Shown here: in pieces, positions 9,262 through 17,625 of the stretch
Layout: every line of letters begins with the position of its first letter
Position numbering within the stretch: position 1 is the first letter of the stretch
Assembly (NCBI RefSeq): GCF_015291665.1
Contig: NZ_CP030049.1
Location: 868,001-932,000 of the forward strand
DNA length: 64,000 nt
Direction: 5' to 3'
Source: Bradyrhizobium sp. CCBAU 53338
GTDB taxonomy: Bacteria; Pseudomonadota; Alphaproteobacteria; Rhizobiales; Xanthobacteraceae
Notes under the pieces: model-generated
What the model was told of the DNA's origin: nothing
Database searches by the model: none
The model's input: only the letters and a program-made list of their open reading frames with translations
Position numbers and translations under genes: made by a program

Positions 9262-9756
9262 TCATCCGTTATTAAAGCGTCCATTCAAATAGACCAGCGG
9301 AGACGCATCGTGGAGACCGATCTCGATGACATCGCCAACGATTATGACGTGATCGCCGCCATCAAAGCTGCTGTTCAGGTGACAGATAATATATGAGGCG
9401 ACGTCCTGGATAATTGGTAATCGATTTAGACCTTCTCGATAGGAAATCGCCGAAAACTTATCTGTCCCCTTCTTTGCAAACGTCATCGCAATGCGCTCTT
9501 GGGATGAGGAGAGCATGTTGATGCAAAACCACCCTGTCGAAGTGATGGCGGGGAGCGAGTTCGACTTTCTGTCGATGCATATCAGGTATTGCAGGGGGCT
9601 GATCGATAGGCTGACGACGGCGCTCATCGTGGTGCCGAAAAGCGCTCCGTGACTATCGACTGCAGTTACGACGGCGATTCCAGAGGCCCACTTCCGCGAC
9701 ACTTCTCGAAATGTTTCGGGCGTCGCTGTGGCAATGGCGCGACCTGCATCGATCAT
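9262..9756 (-). CDS. Flavin reductase (HpaC/NtaB/RutF-like FMN-binding split barrel)
   Basis: A 164-residue protein of the flavin-reductase-like family. FREVSRKWASGIAVVTAVD near residue 16 and FGTTMSAVVSLSISPLQYLICIDRKS near 40 are the flavin-binding strand region. GWFCINMLSS follows near 74, and a late GGDHVIIVGDVIEI carries the family GDH-type motif. It would reduce FMN or FAD with NAD(P)H for a partner monooxygenase. The LLM-class monooxygenase at 18761-20110 is the obvious candidate, although 9 kb and the IS element now separate them. Strong ribosome site AAGGAGGG about 8 nt before the ATG. Its stop is coupled to the possible upstream start of the aldehyde dehydrogenase gene. Confidence 0.8.
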   Translation of the reverse strand: MIDAGRAIATATPETFREVSRKWASGIAVVTAVDSHGALFGTTMSAVVSLSISPLQYLICIDRKSNSLPAITSTGWFCINMLSSSQERIAMTFAKKGTDKFSAISYREGLNRLPIIQDVASYIICHLNSSFDGGDHVIIVGDVIEIGLHDASPLVYLNGRFNNG

Positions 9757-10202
9757 CTAATGGACCCTCCTTTGAGGTACCAGCGAAAGCATGATAGCGG
9801 TGGCGAAGGACGGCCCCGTCCACAGCGAACAAAGACGTATCATTGCCATTGGCCTTCATCCAATTGAGATACTGAAGGCATGTATTCGGATCAGGCATAG
9901 TTGCACCAAACTCGCATGTTCCGCGCGCGGCGCGCAGCGCGCTGATTGCCATTGACCGTTGATTATACTCCTACCAACGCCACTCATCCGTGGTCACGGG
10001 CGCCTCAAATGCCAGCTGTGTTAGGCAGCCCGGTGGTCTCCAACGGTCACGATGACCAGGCGACGATGCTTCGGAGTCCCCTACGCAGAATCCGTTCATC
10101 CTCGAGCCAAGCCGCTCTCAAACCGCGACGGTAGCCATTCACTCCTCAGAAAAAAGGAGCGCCGACCTCTGAGGCTGGCGGCCGAGTTCGGGAGGGACGC
10201 AC
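9757..10202. other. Region between flavin reductase gene and IS66 element
   Basis: About 440 nt. A minus-strand reading frame of roughly 65 codons (9952 downward) could be a gene remnant, but it matches no family I know. The flavin reductase ribosome site lies at its lower edge. Nothing else is supported. The stretch was continuous with 13393-13650 before the IS66 insertion. Confidence 0.4.
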
Positions 10203-10210
10203 AGAAGGGC
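10203..10210. repeat. Target-site duplication of the IS66 element, left copy
   Basis: AGAAGGGC here is repeated exactly at 13385-13392 on the other side of the element. Eight base pairs is the duplication length expected for IS66-family insertion. Confidence 0.9.
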
Positions 10211-10236
10211 GTAACCGGTATGAGCTCCCACGTCTG
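10211..10236 (+). repeat. IS66 left terminal inverted repeat
   Basis: It begins GTAACCGGTATGAGC and pairs with the inverted copy ending at 13384. It lies just beyond the 3' end of the UPF0149 gene. Confidence 0.85.
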
Positions 10237-10242
10237 CAGTGA

Positions 10243-10869
10243 TCAGCCTGTGCGAGCGTAGCGGGTCGGCATCCAGTACTGACGCATGGCCTCGACGACG
10301 TCCGGAATGTCGGCATGGGCGTTGCGCAGGAATTCCTCGGTCTCGCGGCCTTTCCTTGGTGGTCCAAGCAGTGGACGCCCTTGATCGTCGACGCAATGCA
10401 GCAGGATGGGCAGGAGCAAGCCGTGGTGTATGTTGCTGACGTCGAGCAGTGGGCCCCAGGCTGATAGTCGCAACCGCATGGCGGCATGGAATCCCTGACA
10501 CCACGGCCGCGCATCAACGTCGCCATTCGGCTTGCGGCCATGGACCGGTGCGAACCGATGTGGTGCGGTGGAAAGAACATTACTGATGTCGTTGTGGCGC
10601 AGCGCGACGGCCGAAATCGCGGCGAACTCCGGCGTGCCGCCATGGTTGAATGCGTCGGCGTCGATGGCGAGCAGCGGACAGATCCAGTCGAGCGGACTCA
10701 TCGACACCGGCCCGGCCACGATCGCGGCGACATAGCCGTCGAGCATGGGAAGACTGGTGGCGACGGGATGCTGCTCGGCACGAGCCTGTAGCCAAGGCTC
10801 AAGTTCGTCGAGCGGCATCGCGGCTGCCGCCATCGATGATGAAGATGATGAACGGCGGCGGCGGGTCAT
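10243..10869 (-). CDS. UPF0149/YecA-like protein, IS66 passenger
   Basis: A 208-residue protein with the UPF0149 layout. A Ser-rich start is followed by a helical domain with PMLDGYVAAIVAGPVSMSPLDWICPLLA, then WCQGFHAAMRLR near residue 125 and PILLHCVDDQGRPLL near 153. UPF0149 proteins are often encoded at the tail of rhizobial IS66 elements; their role in transposition is unknown. The ATG overlaps the tnpC stop by ATGA (10866-10869), so it is translated with the transposase. It lies inside the inverted repeats and therefore moves with the element. The usual C-terminal SEC-type zinc motif of YecA is absent. Confidence 0.75.
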   Translation of the reverse strand: MTRRRRSSSSSSMAAAAMPLDELEPWLQARAEQHPVATSLPMLDGYVAAIVAGPVSMSPLDWICPLLAIDADAFNHGGTPEFAAISAVALRHNDISNVLSTAPHRFAPVHGRKPNGDVDARPWCQGFHAAMRLRLSAWGPLLDVSNIHHGLLLPILLHCVDDQGRPLLGPPRKGRETEEFLRNAHADIPDVVEAMRQYWMPTRYARTG

Positions 10870-12425
10870 GCGGCCACCCGTGCGCTGAGCTCGCGGGTCG
10901 CCTTCCAGTTCCAGGGGAGAAGTTCGTGCAGCTGGTGGCTCTTGGTCTGACCGGAGACGATGCGCTCCAGCACATCGGCCAGATAGGCCTGCGGATCGAG
11001 TTCGTGGAGCTTTGCCGTATTGACCAGCGACGCAAGGATTGCCCAGCTCTCGGCGCCGCCCTCGCTGCCGCTGAACAATGAGTTACGGCGCCCCATCGCA
11101 ATCGGGCGCATTGAACGCTCGACGGTGTTGCTGTCGACCTCGACGCGGCCATCGCGGAGAAATAGCGTCAGTCCGTCCCAGTGATTGAGCGTATAGTTGA
11201 TGGCCTCCACTAGCTTCGATTGGGAGAACAGGTGGTCGAGCATCGAGGTCAGTCGCGCCTTCAGCACCTCCATCAGCGGTGCGGACCTGGTGCGGCGGGC
11301 GGCAAGCCGCTGTTCGGCGCTCAAGCCACGGATCTCGGCCTCGATGGCGTAGACCGCTTGCAGGCGCTCGATCACTTCGTGAGCGAACGGCGACTGCATC
11401 GTCTTGTACACCTCGACGAATTTGCGTCGGGCATGCGCGAGACAAAAAGCCAGCTGGATCGCCCCGCCTTGACCGCGGGCAAGCGCTTTGTAGGCGGCAT
11501 AGCCATCCACCTGCAGAATGCCGGAGAAGCCGGCCAATTGCCCGGCGATCTCCTCGGTGCCGCGGCCATCCGCAAACACATAGGCGACCGCCGGCGGCGA
11601 TGGGCCACCCCATGGGCGATCATCCATCGCATGCGCCCAGAACTGGCAGATACGAGTGCGATGTCGTCCGGGATCGAGCACCGGCATCGGCGTCTCGTCG
11701 CAGAACAGCCGCGGCGAAGCCTGGATCGTCCGCAGCTGAAGCTCATAAAGACTCTTAAGCCACCATGCCGCACGCTTCACCCAGCCGGCGAGCGTCGCGC
11801 GGTCGAGATGAAGGCCCTGACCGGCCAGGATCTGCACCTGGCGGTACAGCGGCAGATACCAGGCGAACTTCGAGATCACCACGTGAGCCACGAGTGCCGT
11901 CGATGCCATGCCGCTGTCGATCAGACGCGGCAGCACCTTCGCCTGCACCACGCCGTCGGTGCAGCCGCGGCAGGCGTATTTGGGACGAATCGTGCGCAGT
12001 ACCCGCAGGATCGCCGGGATCACGTCCAGTACCTCGCTCACATCCTCGCCGATCCGGTGCAGAAGGCCCTGGCAGCACGGGCACGCTGTCGTGTCTGGCT
12101 CGAGCACCTGCTCGCAGCGAGGCAAATGCTTGGGTAGCGCGCCGATGTTGCGCCTCGCCTTCTTGCGCGGCTTCCCAGCCGGCTTCGTCGCAGGCAAATC
12201 GTCGTTGGCTGGCGCAGGTGATGTGACGCCAGTCGCGAGATCGTCCAGTTCGAGCGCGAGCTGCTCGGCCACGATCGCCGCCAGCCGCTCTGAGCGCTTG
12301 CCGAAGATCATCTCCTTCAGCGTCTGCATCGCCACACGTAGCTTCTCGTTCTCGGCGTCAAGCGCGAGCACCATCTCGGCCAGAGCCGCTGCATCGGTCG
12401 GAAGAGCTTCGGGACGAATCGCCAT
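10866..12425 (-). CDS. tnpC: IS66 family transposase TnpC
   Basis: A 519-residue IS66 transposase. An N-terminal leucine-rich coiled segment (about residues 10-40, MVLALDAENEKLRVAMQTL) leads into the zinc-finger region CPCCQGLLHRIGEDVSEVLD and a second CRGC. The catalytic domain follows with FCDETPMPV, LQVDGYAAYKAL and an EVDSNTVERSMRP segment carrying the late acidic residue, then GRRNSLFSGSEGGAE. The start at 12425 (MAIRPEALP) is the usual family start; a longer frame to 12527 would run into tnpB. It carries out strand transfer of the element together with the TnpA and TnpB proteins. The frame is intact. Confidence 0.9.
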   Translation of the reverse strand: MAIRPEALPTDAAALAEMVLALDAENEKLRVAMQTLKEMIFGKRSERLAAIVAEQLALELDDLATGVTSPAPANDDLPATKPAGKPRKKARRNIGALPKHLPRCEQVLEPDTTACPCCQGLLHRIGEDVSEVLDVIPAILRVLRTIRPKYACRGCTDGVVQAKVLPRLIDSGMASTALVAHVVISKFAWYLPLYRQVQILAGQGLHLDRATLAGWVKRAAWWLKSLYELQLRTIQASPRLFCDETPMPVLDPGRHRTRICQFWAHAMDDRPWGGPSPPAVAYVFADGRGTEEIAGQLAGFSGILQVDGYAAYKALARGQGGAIQLAFCLAHARRKFVEVYKTMQSPFAHEVIERLQAVYAIEAEIRGLSAEQRLAARRTRSAPLMEVLKARLTSMLDHLFSQSKLVEAINYTLNHWDGLTLFLRDGRVEVDSNTVERSMRPIAMGRRNSLFSGSEGGAESWAILASLVNTAKLHELDPQAYLADVLERIVSGQTKSHQLHELLPWNWKATRELSARVAA

Positions 12426-12475
12426 GATCGAACGATATATCCGCCCATCACAGGCTCCAGCAAAATCTTCGCCTC

Positions 12476-12830
12476 TCAGCCGACAACGGCCGGCTGCTTC
12501 ACAGGCTTGTGTGAAACACGCGTCCACTCAAGTCCGTCGAGCAGCATCGCGAGTTGTGTCGCACTCAGATGCACCACGCCGTCGCGGACCGGCGGCCAGG
12601 TGAAGTGTCCCTGGTGCAGCCACTTCGTCACCAGCACCATGCCGCTACCATCCCATGCCAGAAGCTTCACTCTGTCCGCGCGCTTGCTGCGGAACACGAA
12701 GATGTCGCCGCAATACGAGGTTCGCGTGCAACGCTTCGCTCACCAGCGCCGACAGCGTGTGCACCGACTTGCGAAAGTCGACTGGCTGTGCCGCCAGCAC
12801 CACCTTGAGGTCAGACCGTAATGCAATCAA
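12476..12830 (-). pseudogene. tnpB: IS66 TnpB (Orf2) with a one-base frameshift
   Basis: The frame beginning at 12830 reads a normal TnpB start (MIALRSDLKVVLAAQPVDFR) as far as SEALHAN. The conserved continuation (VFRSKRADRVKLLAWDGSG and on to VVHLSATQLAMLLDGLEW) is in the next frame and ends at 12476. Restoring the usual ...HANPYCGDIF... junction requires removing one base at about 12716-12720, where the plus strand reads TACGAGGTTCG. A sequencing error cannot be ruled out. If real, the element lacks full-length TnpB. Its start overlaps the tnpA stop by ATGA. Confidence 0.85.
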
Positions 12831-13300
12831 CGGATGCCCCGAAGCGCCGATAGCACTGTCGAAAGCGTCGCCAGCTCCACTCCGGGCTCGACCCGGATGC
12901 GTGCCCCGCCCAGCTCGATCTCGATCATTCCGCCAAGCTTGCCTGGAGCCGATGCCATCTGCGGCGGCACCTTATGCGCGCACGCTAACCGGTCCGACTC
13001 GTCTGCCGTCGCCGGACCGCTCTCGGAAGCGATCCGGACCGGCACGAAGCCTGGCGCCTGAAAGCTCACTGCCGTCGCGAACTTGCGCCGCCACACCGTC
13101 AGCAACCCACGGACAACGCCATGGCGCCGAGCGACCTCGGAAATATTGGCCCCTTCCTCGAAGCTCTCGGCCACGATCCGAGCCTTCTCTTCAGCCGTCC
13201 AGCGCCGTCGTCGACGCTGCCCTGTGATCACCTCGATCCGACGATAGGAGCCGCTTTCCTGCCTGGCATCAAGCCTGGCTTCATGCATGGCATCTGCCAT
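12827..13300 (-). CDS. tnpA: IS66 family TnpA (Orf1)
   Basis: A 157-residue protein. The N-terminal half carries the helix-turn-helix of the IS66 Orf1/IS3-like family, with RRRWTAEEKARIVAESFEEG, then NISEVARRHGVVRGLLTVWRRKF near residue 50. The C-terminal half ends with IEIELGGARIRVEPGVELATL, also typical of Orf1. It probably binds the element ends. The ATG sits about 85 nt inside the right inverted repeat, and the stop overlaps the tnpB start. Confidence 0.88.
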   Translation of the reverse strand: MADAMHEARLDARQESGSYRRIEVITGQRRRRRWTAEEKARIVAESFEEGANISEVARRHGVVRGLLTVWRRKFATAVSFQAPGFVPVRIASESGPATADESDRLACAHKVPPQMASAPGKLGGMIEIELGGARIRVEPGVELATLSTVLSALRGIR

Positions 13301-13354
13301 AGCCCACCTCCAAAAAACAGTTCATGCCAGGCTGTATCGCAGCTCATTCGCGCG

Positions 13355-13384
13355 ATGCCCAGGTGGGGGGCTCATGCCGGTTAC
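13355..13384 (-). repeat. IS66 right terminal inverted repeat
   Basis: On the minus strand this begins GTAACCGGCATGAGC, the partner of the left end at 10211. Confidence 0.85.
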
Positions 13385-13392
13385 AGAAGGGC
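13385..13392. repeat. Target-site duplication of the IS66 element, right copy
   Basis: AGAAGGGC, identical to 10203-10210. Confidence 0.9.
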
Positions 13393-13650
13393 AACGGTAG
13401 AAAACCGTTCTACCGCACAACACCGCCGATCGATCGGCGGATCGTGCTCGACACCTCCTGGCTCGCGCGTTGCCGCCCGGTGGTGTCGCTAGAGCATGCA
13501 TACGAACGCGACTGAGGGGGCGAGTATGATCGTTTCCATCCGAGAGCTTGCCTCGCGCCTTGGTTGACTTCGAGATCCGAAGGCCTCCCGGCATGACATC
13601 CTGCGGCGCCACGCGACTGCCGTGACGTGACAGGCCTGCATATTAGAGCC
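13393..13650. other. Intergenic with an 18-bp perfect palindrome
   Basis: No gene. Just beyond the IS is a small imperfect hairpin region (AACGGT...ACCGTT). At 13423-13440 there is a perfect palindrome CCGCCGATCGATCGGCGG. It is downstream of hyuA but has no T-run. Its function is unknown; it could be a protein site or a message-stabilising structure. Confidence 0.6.
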
Positions 13651-15774
13651 CTACGCCCCGATTTCGGTGGCGTGCTCTGCTACTGGAACGGTAACACTGT
13701 CACCATCATCCCTGAGCTGAACAATGACATTGCCAGAGGCGTCCAACGTCATGCGGCTCCCGCGCGGCACAACTAGTGTTGATGATTGCTCATCCAAAAG
13801 GGCCGGGCCTTCGATCGATCCTGCAATCCCGAGTTCCGATCGTCGAAGAACTGGGACTTTAACCCAAGCGCGAGTTGCATCATCATACACGGGTCGATAG
13901 CGAGATCCCTCCGAGCGAGGAGGGTCTTCCATCCGACCAAGTTTCGCGGGTTCTCGTACTTCTTTCAGGGTTACACGGATGTTCATAATCTCAAGATCAA
14001 GATCGGGTATGATATCGCCGAAGATACCTTTATAGGTCTGGATGAACGCAGCGCGAATAGTTTCACGTTCGCTCTCGCTGTAGGGTCCAACGGGCAGTCC
14101 TGTTACCAGCTCCGACCCTTGGCCCACAAAGCGAATGTCGGCGCGGCGCTCCATCTGAAGTGTACTGTGCGGAGATCTGGCCTGCGCAATCACGCGCCTT
14201 GTGTCGTCTTCCAGGCGCCTGAAGGCTGCTTCGAGTTTCTCGATTTCCATCGATCCCAGCAGGGCGCCAAGCGTTCTCGAGCGATCAACACGCGCGGGTG
14301 CAATCAACAAGCCGAGTGCCGACGCGACGCCAGCATTCGGCGGACAGATAACCTGTTTGATGCCGAGACGTCTGGCGACGTCACAACCGTGCATCGGGCC
14401 GCCACCGCCCGTCACGATGAGCTTGTACTTAGTTATATCGTGGCCTCGCTCAGCAACATGGACACGCGCGGCGGCTGCCATCGTCTCGTTAACAATGGCC
14501 TGAATGCCATTCGCCACTTTGATGAATGGCATCTCTATGGCGTGCCCGACGCCTGTGAGCGCCGCCTCTGCAGCTCCGCGGCGCAAAACCATAGTGCCAC
14601 CGGCAAAGTTATCAACGTCAATCGCCCCCGAAACAACGTTTGCATCGGTAACCGTTGGCGCAGTTCCGCCGTTCGGGTAGCAGGCGGGGCCAGGTCGCGA
14701 TCCCGCACTTTGCGGCCCCACCTTGAGCATTCCTAGCTCATCAACATGTGCGATGCTCCCGCCGCCCGCACCGATTTCGATAAGCTCAACAGTCGAGATG
14801 TTCACCGGCAATCCGCTTCCTGGGGCGAACCGCTTCTGGCGAGCCGCTTCAAACTGATACGCGATCAGGGGCTCGCCGTTCTCAATCACGCCAAGCTTTG
14901 CAGTTGTCCCGCCCATGTCGAAGGCAAGCACATTGTCAAATCCGGAGCGTTTGCCGAAATACGCGGCCACCAATGTGCCAGCAGCCGGCCCCGACTCCAA
15001 CAGTTCGATCGGCGTACGGCGCGCTTCCTCGATATGCGTCAATCCGCCGTTTGAGAGCATCATGAAAAGTGCTCCTGGTATTCCAAAGGCCTTTAGCTGC
15101 ACCTCGAGTTCACGCAAATATTTGTCTGCAATGGGCTTGATATACGCGTTCGCGGCGGTCGTTGACGTTCGTTCGTACTCCCGGATTTGTGGGCAGACCT
15201 CGGACGAGATCGACAGTTGGACTTGTGGGAAATGCCGCTCGATTAGGCTCTTGGCTCGCAGTTCATTTGTCCCATTGGCATATGAATGCAAGAATGAAAC
15301 TGCCAGCGAAGTGACGCCCCTGTCGAGCAGCCGGCGTGTTTTTATTAGAAGTTCGTCTTCGTTGAGTGGATGCTGGATGTGCCCGTTGAACAAGGTGCGT
15401 TCATTAACTTCAACGCGATCATCCTGCTCAATCAATGGTTTTGGCAATTTCAGAAATAGATCATACAGATCGTATTTAAACTCCCGCTGTAAGTCGAGCG
15501 TATCCCTAAAGCCGCTCGTTGTGATCAATCCGGTCCTTGCGCCACGACGCTCGATGAGAGCGTTAGTGAACAACGTTGTCGCATGGACCACGCGACCAAT
15601 CTGATCGGGATCGGTGCCGCTGGCGTTAACGACCTGCTTTACGCCGGCGAGGGCTCCAATTGTTGGATCATGGGGCGTCGTCAGCTCCTTGTGTGCGACA
15701 ACGCGACCATCATCAGTGCAATAGAGGACAATGTCGGTGAACGTGCCGCCAATATCGATACCAAGCGAGTACAT
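13651..15774 (-). CDS. Hydantoinase/oxoprolinase subunit A (HyuA-like)
   Basis: A 707-residue protein with the ASKHA-type ATPase layout. LGIDIGGTFTDIVLY at the start is phosphate loop 1, HATTLFTNALIERRGARTGLIT follows near residue 64, and a central segment has NVLAFDMGGTTAKLGVI near 278. GAGGGSIAHVDELGMLKVGPQSAGSRPGPACYPNGG lies near 335 and TGGGGPMHGCDVARRLG near 450. With subunit B the family opens hydantoins, 5-oxoproline or related cyclic amides in an ATP-dependent way. The gene is 17 nt downstream of hyuB, in the same direction. The substrate cannot be assigned. N-methylhydantoin, oxoproline and acetone-carboxylase-like substrates all occur in this family. Confidence 0.88.
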   Translation of the reverse strand: MYSLGIDIGGTFTDIVLYCTDDGRVVAHKELTTPHDPTIGALAGVKQVVNASGTDPDQIGRVVHATTLFTNALIERRGARTGLITTSGFRDTLDLQREFKYDLYDLFLKLPKPLIEQDDRVEVNERTLFNGHIQHPLNEDELLIKTRRLLDRGVTSLAVSFLHSYANGTNELRAKSLIERHFPQVQLSISSEVCPQIREYERTSTTAANAYIKPIADKYLRELEVQLKAFGIPGALFMMLSNGGLTHIEEARRTPIELLESGPAAGTLVAAYFGKRSGFDNVLAFDMGGTTAKLGVIENGEPLIAYQFEAARQKRFAPGSGLPVNISTVELIEIGAGGGSIAHVDELGMLKVGPQSAGSRPGPACYPNGGTAPTVTDANVVSGAIDVDNFAGGTMVLRRGAAEAALTGVGHAIEMPFIKVANGIQAIVNETMAAAARVHVAERGHDITKYKLIVTGGGGPMHGCDVARRLGIKQVICPPNAGVASALGLLIAPARVDRSRTLGALLGSMEIEKLEAAFRRLEDDTRRVIAQARSPHSTLQMERRADIRFVGQGSELVTGLPVGPYSESERETIRAAFIQTYKGIFGDIIPDLDLEIMNIRVTLKEVREPAKLGRMEDPPRSEGSRYRPVYDDATRAWVKVPVLRRSELGIAGSIEGPALLDEQSSTLVVPRGSRMTLDASGNVIVQLRDDGDSVTVPVAEHATEIGA

Positions 15775-15791
15775 ATCGGATCTAACCCTTC

Positions 15792-17387
15792 TTATACAAA
15801 ATCTTTGGCGCCATCGGCTTCGGCCAGCGCTTCCTGAGCGCGGATCGGAACACCAAATCCGCCAGCGCCAGGTGTGCGCAGCAGAACGCGGGCACCAAAG
15901 TCGATAGTGTGTTGTATCTTGGGATCAACCCGAACGGTGTTGATCTGGATCTCACCGGCAGCGCCGGGATCGCCGCCTGCTAAGCCATTCGCCACAGCTT
16001 CTGGCTTAGTTCGTTCAGCCATAAAGGAAATTATGGTAGGCCCTTTATTTAGATTCTCGAAGAGAAACTCCTGCCCAGCCCCCCCTGTGAACCGACCGCT
16101 GCCCGCTGTCCGCGATCGGATTCGGCGGTGGCAAATTCTGATCGGCGCGGTTCGTTCCAGCACCTCGACGGGCGTGGAGGAAATGTTGCTCGGCCAAGAC
16201 AACACGCTTGCGCCGTCCGAGGCCGCGCTGGCCCCATAGCCTCCGTTCAGGAAGAATAAGTTAGCGAAAGTCTTTCCATCCTCTTTGACGCCGGCCAGGT
16301 TTACGCACCAGAGAGGTGAGCCGACGTCGGAGATGACTCTCTCCGGCACGACTTGTGACAGCGCACGCAAGACCATCGCCGGCAGGAAATGTCCGATAAG
16401 TGCGCGTGCCCCGCCCGCTGCGGGCGGCTTTGAATTAAGAATTGAGCCAAGAGGTGCATGAATATTGAGCGGTTCCAACGCACCGTCATTGTTTGGCGTG
16501 TCGGGCGTAAGAACGGCTTTGATTCCATAGGCAGTGTATGCCGTCGTATAAGCAGCGCAGACGTTGATGGAGCGCTGCACTTGAGGATCTGTACCTCGGT
16601 AATCAACCTCGATTTCATCACCATGAACTTTAAGCGCCATCCGCAACACGATGCTATTTTCAAATCCATCGCTGACGGCGGTGGCATGATAGACGCCATC
16701 CGGTATTGCGGAAATCGCACGCCGCATCGCGGCTTCCGTCCGACCGCGGATCTGTTGAGACACTTCGGAGAATGAACGGAGCTCCCACTCCTTTAGCAAA
16801 GAAATGAGGCGCACCTCCATCAGATGCAGTGCAGAAAACTGCGCATAAAGGTCGCCTACCGTCTGATCTGGCGTACGAACGTTCTGGCGAAGCAGGCTTT
16901 CAAATGTGCGGTTCATTCGACCCGCCTCAACCACCTTCATCATTGGGATTTGGAATCCCTCCTCGTACACCTCGCGTGCATCGGCAGAACGGATGCGTCC
17001 ACCAATGTCAGGAGCGTGCGTGACCGACCCAGCGAACGCAACAATATTGCCATTCAAGAAAATGGGCTTGGCTACCGTGATATCGGGCAGATGGCCGGTG
17101 CCAAGCCAGACATCGTTGGTGATCAGGATATCGCCCTCGGAGAGGGTCTCATGTGGAAACTGTTTGAGAAAGCCACGAACCGTCCGCGGAACGGTACCGA
17201 TAAAGGATGGAATGCTGTTAGCGGGTTGCGCTAACGAGCGTCCTTCGGCATCCATGAGAACGCACGCAAAATCATTAGACTCGCGAACGACGGATGAGAA
17301 GGAGGTACGCAGCAGCGTCGTAGCGGCCTCTTCAGTCAGAGAAATCAGCCTTCGCCAAATCAATTCAAGCTGGATTGCATCAAGCAC
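15792..17387 (-). CDS. Hydantoinase/oxoprolinase subunit B (HyuB-like)
   Basis: A 531-residue HyuB protein. LELIWRRLISLTEEAATTLLRTSFSSVVRESNDFACVLMD forms the N-terminus. GDILITNDVWLGTGHLPDITVAKPIF near residue 84 and FAGSVTHAPDIGGR near 118 follow, with PAAGGARALIGHFLP near 320. The glycine-rich TAGSGRFTGGAGQEF and LLRTPGAGGFGVP segments lie near the C-terminus. The start is GTG with AAGGAG 8 nt upstream. The family normally functions as an A-B complex, and A is encoded directly downstream. A LysR gene lies 240 nt upstream in the same direction and may regulate the pair. Confidence 0.88.
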   Translation of the reverse strand: MLDAIQLELIWRRLISLTEEAATTLLRTSFSSVVRESNDFACVLMDAEGRSLAQPANSIPSFIGTVPRTVRGFLKQFPHETLSEGDILITNDVWLGTGHLPDITVAKPIFLNGNIVAFAGSVTHAPDIGGRIRSADAREVYEEGFQIPMMKVVEAGRMNRTFESLLRQNVRTPDQTVGDLYAQFSALHLMEVRLISLLKEWELRSFSEVSQQIRGRTEAAMRRAISAIPDGVYHATAVSDGFENSIVLRMALKVHGDEIEVDYRGTDPQVQRSINVCAAYTTAYTAYGIKAVLTPDTPNNDGALEPLNIHAPLGSILNSKPPAAGGARALIGHFLPAMVLRALSQVVPERVISDVGSPLWCVNLAGVKEDGKTFANLFFLNGGYGASAASDGASVLSWPSNISSTPVEVLERTAPIRICHRRIRSRTAGSGRFTGGAGQEFLFENLNKGPTIISFMAERTKPEAVANGLAGGDPGAAGEIQINTVRVDPKIQHTIDFGARVLLRTPGAGGFGVPIRAQEALAEADGAKDFV

Positions 17388-17625
17388 GTGTCAGTCTCCT
17401 TGGAGCGCCCGCGGCCTTGCCCTACGGTCTTGCACTCGCCCACGAAGCGCTGCGCGACAGTCGCACCAGCTCGGGCATTCTGCGGGACATTAAGTCAGGC
17501 TAAACGCGTCAGCCAATTCTTCTTGCTGCACGCTCTATACGCGGGTGATATAGCATTGGGATTGTTTGGCGGGCACGTCGGCCCGCGAGAGTTGCCTAGC
17601 TCGATCCGAAATCCCGCTAGGGGGC

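Larger units (their letters stand above)
10211..13384 (-). mobile_element. Complete IS66-family insertion sequence (3174 bp) with passenger UPF0149 gene
   Basis: The element is bounded by inverted repeats: GTAACCGGTATGAGCTCCCA at 10211 and, on the opposite strand, GTAACCGGCATGAGCCCCCC reading inward from 13384. They match at 17 of the first 20 positions. It is flanked by the perfect 8-bp duplication AGAAGGGC. Inside, in minus-strand order, are tnpA, tnpB (frameshifted), tnpC and a UPF0149-family gene, with start/stop overlaps between tnpA/tnpB and tnpC/UPF0149. The intact duplication argues for a fairly recent, simple insertion. The broken tnpB suggests this copy may no longer move by itself. 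Confidence 0.93.

Noticed and set aside
9653..9952. Minus-strand frame upstream of the flavin reductase gene
   Set aside because: It overlaps the reductase start in another frame and matches no family; the reductase ribosome site lies within it.
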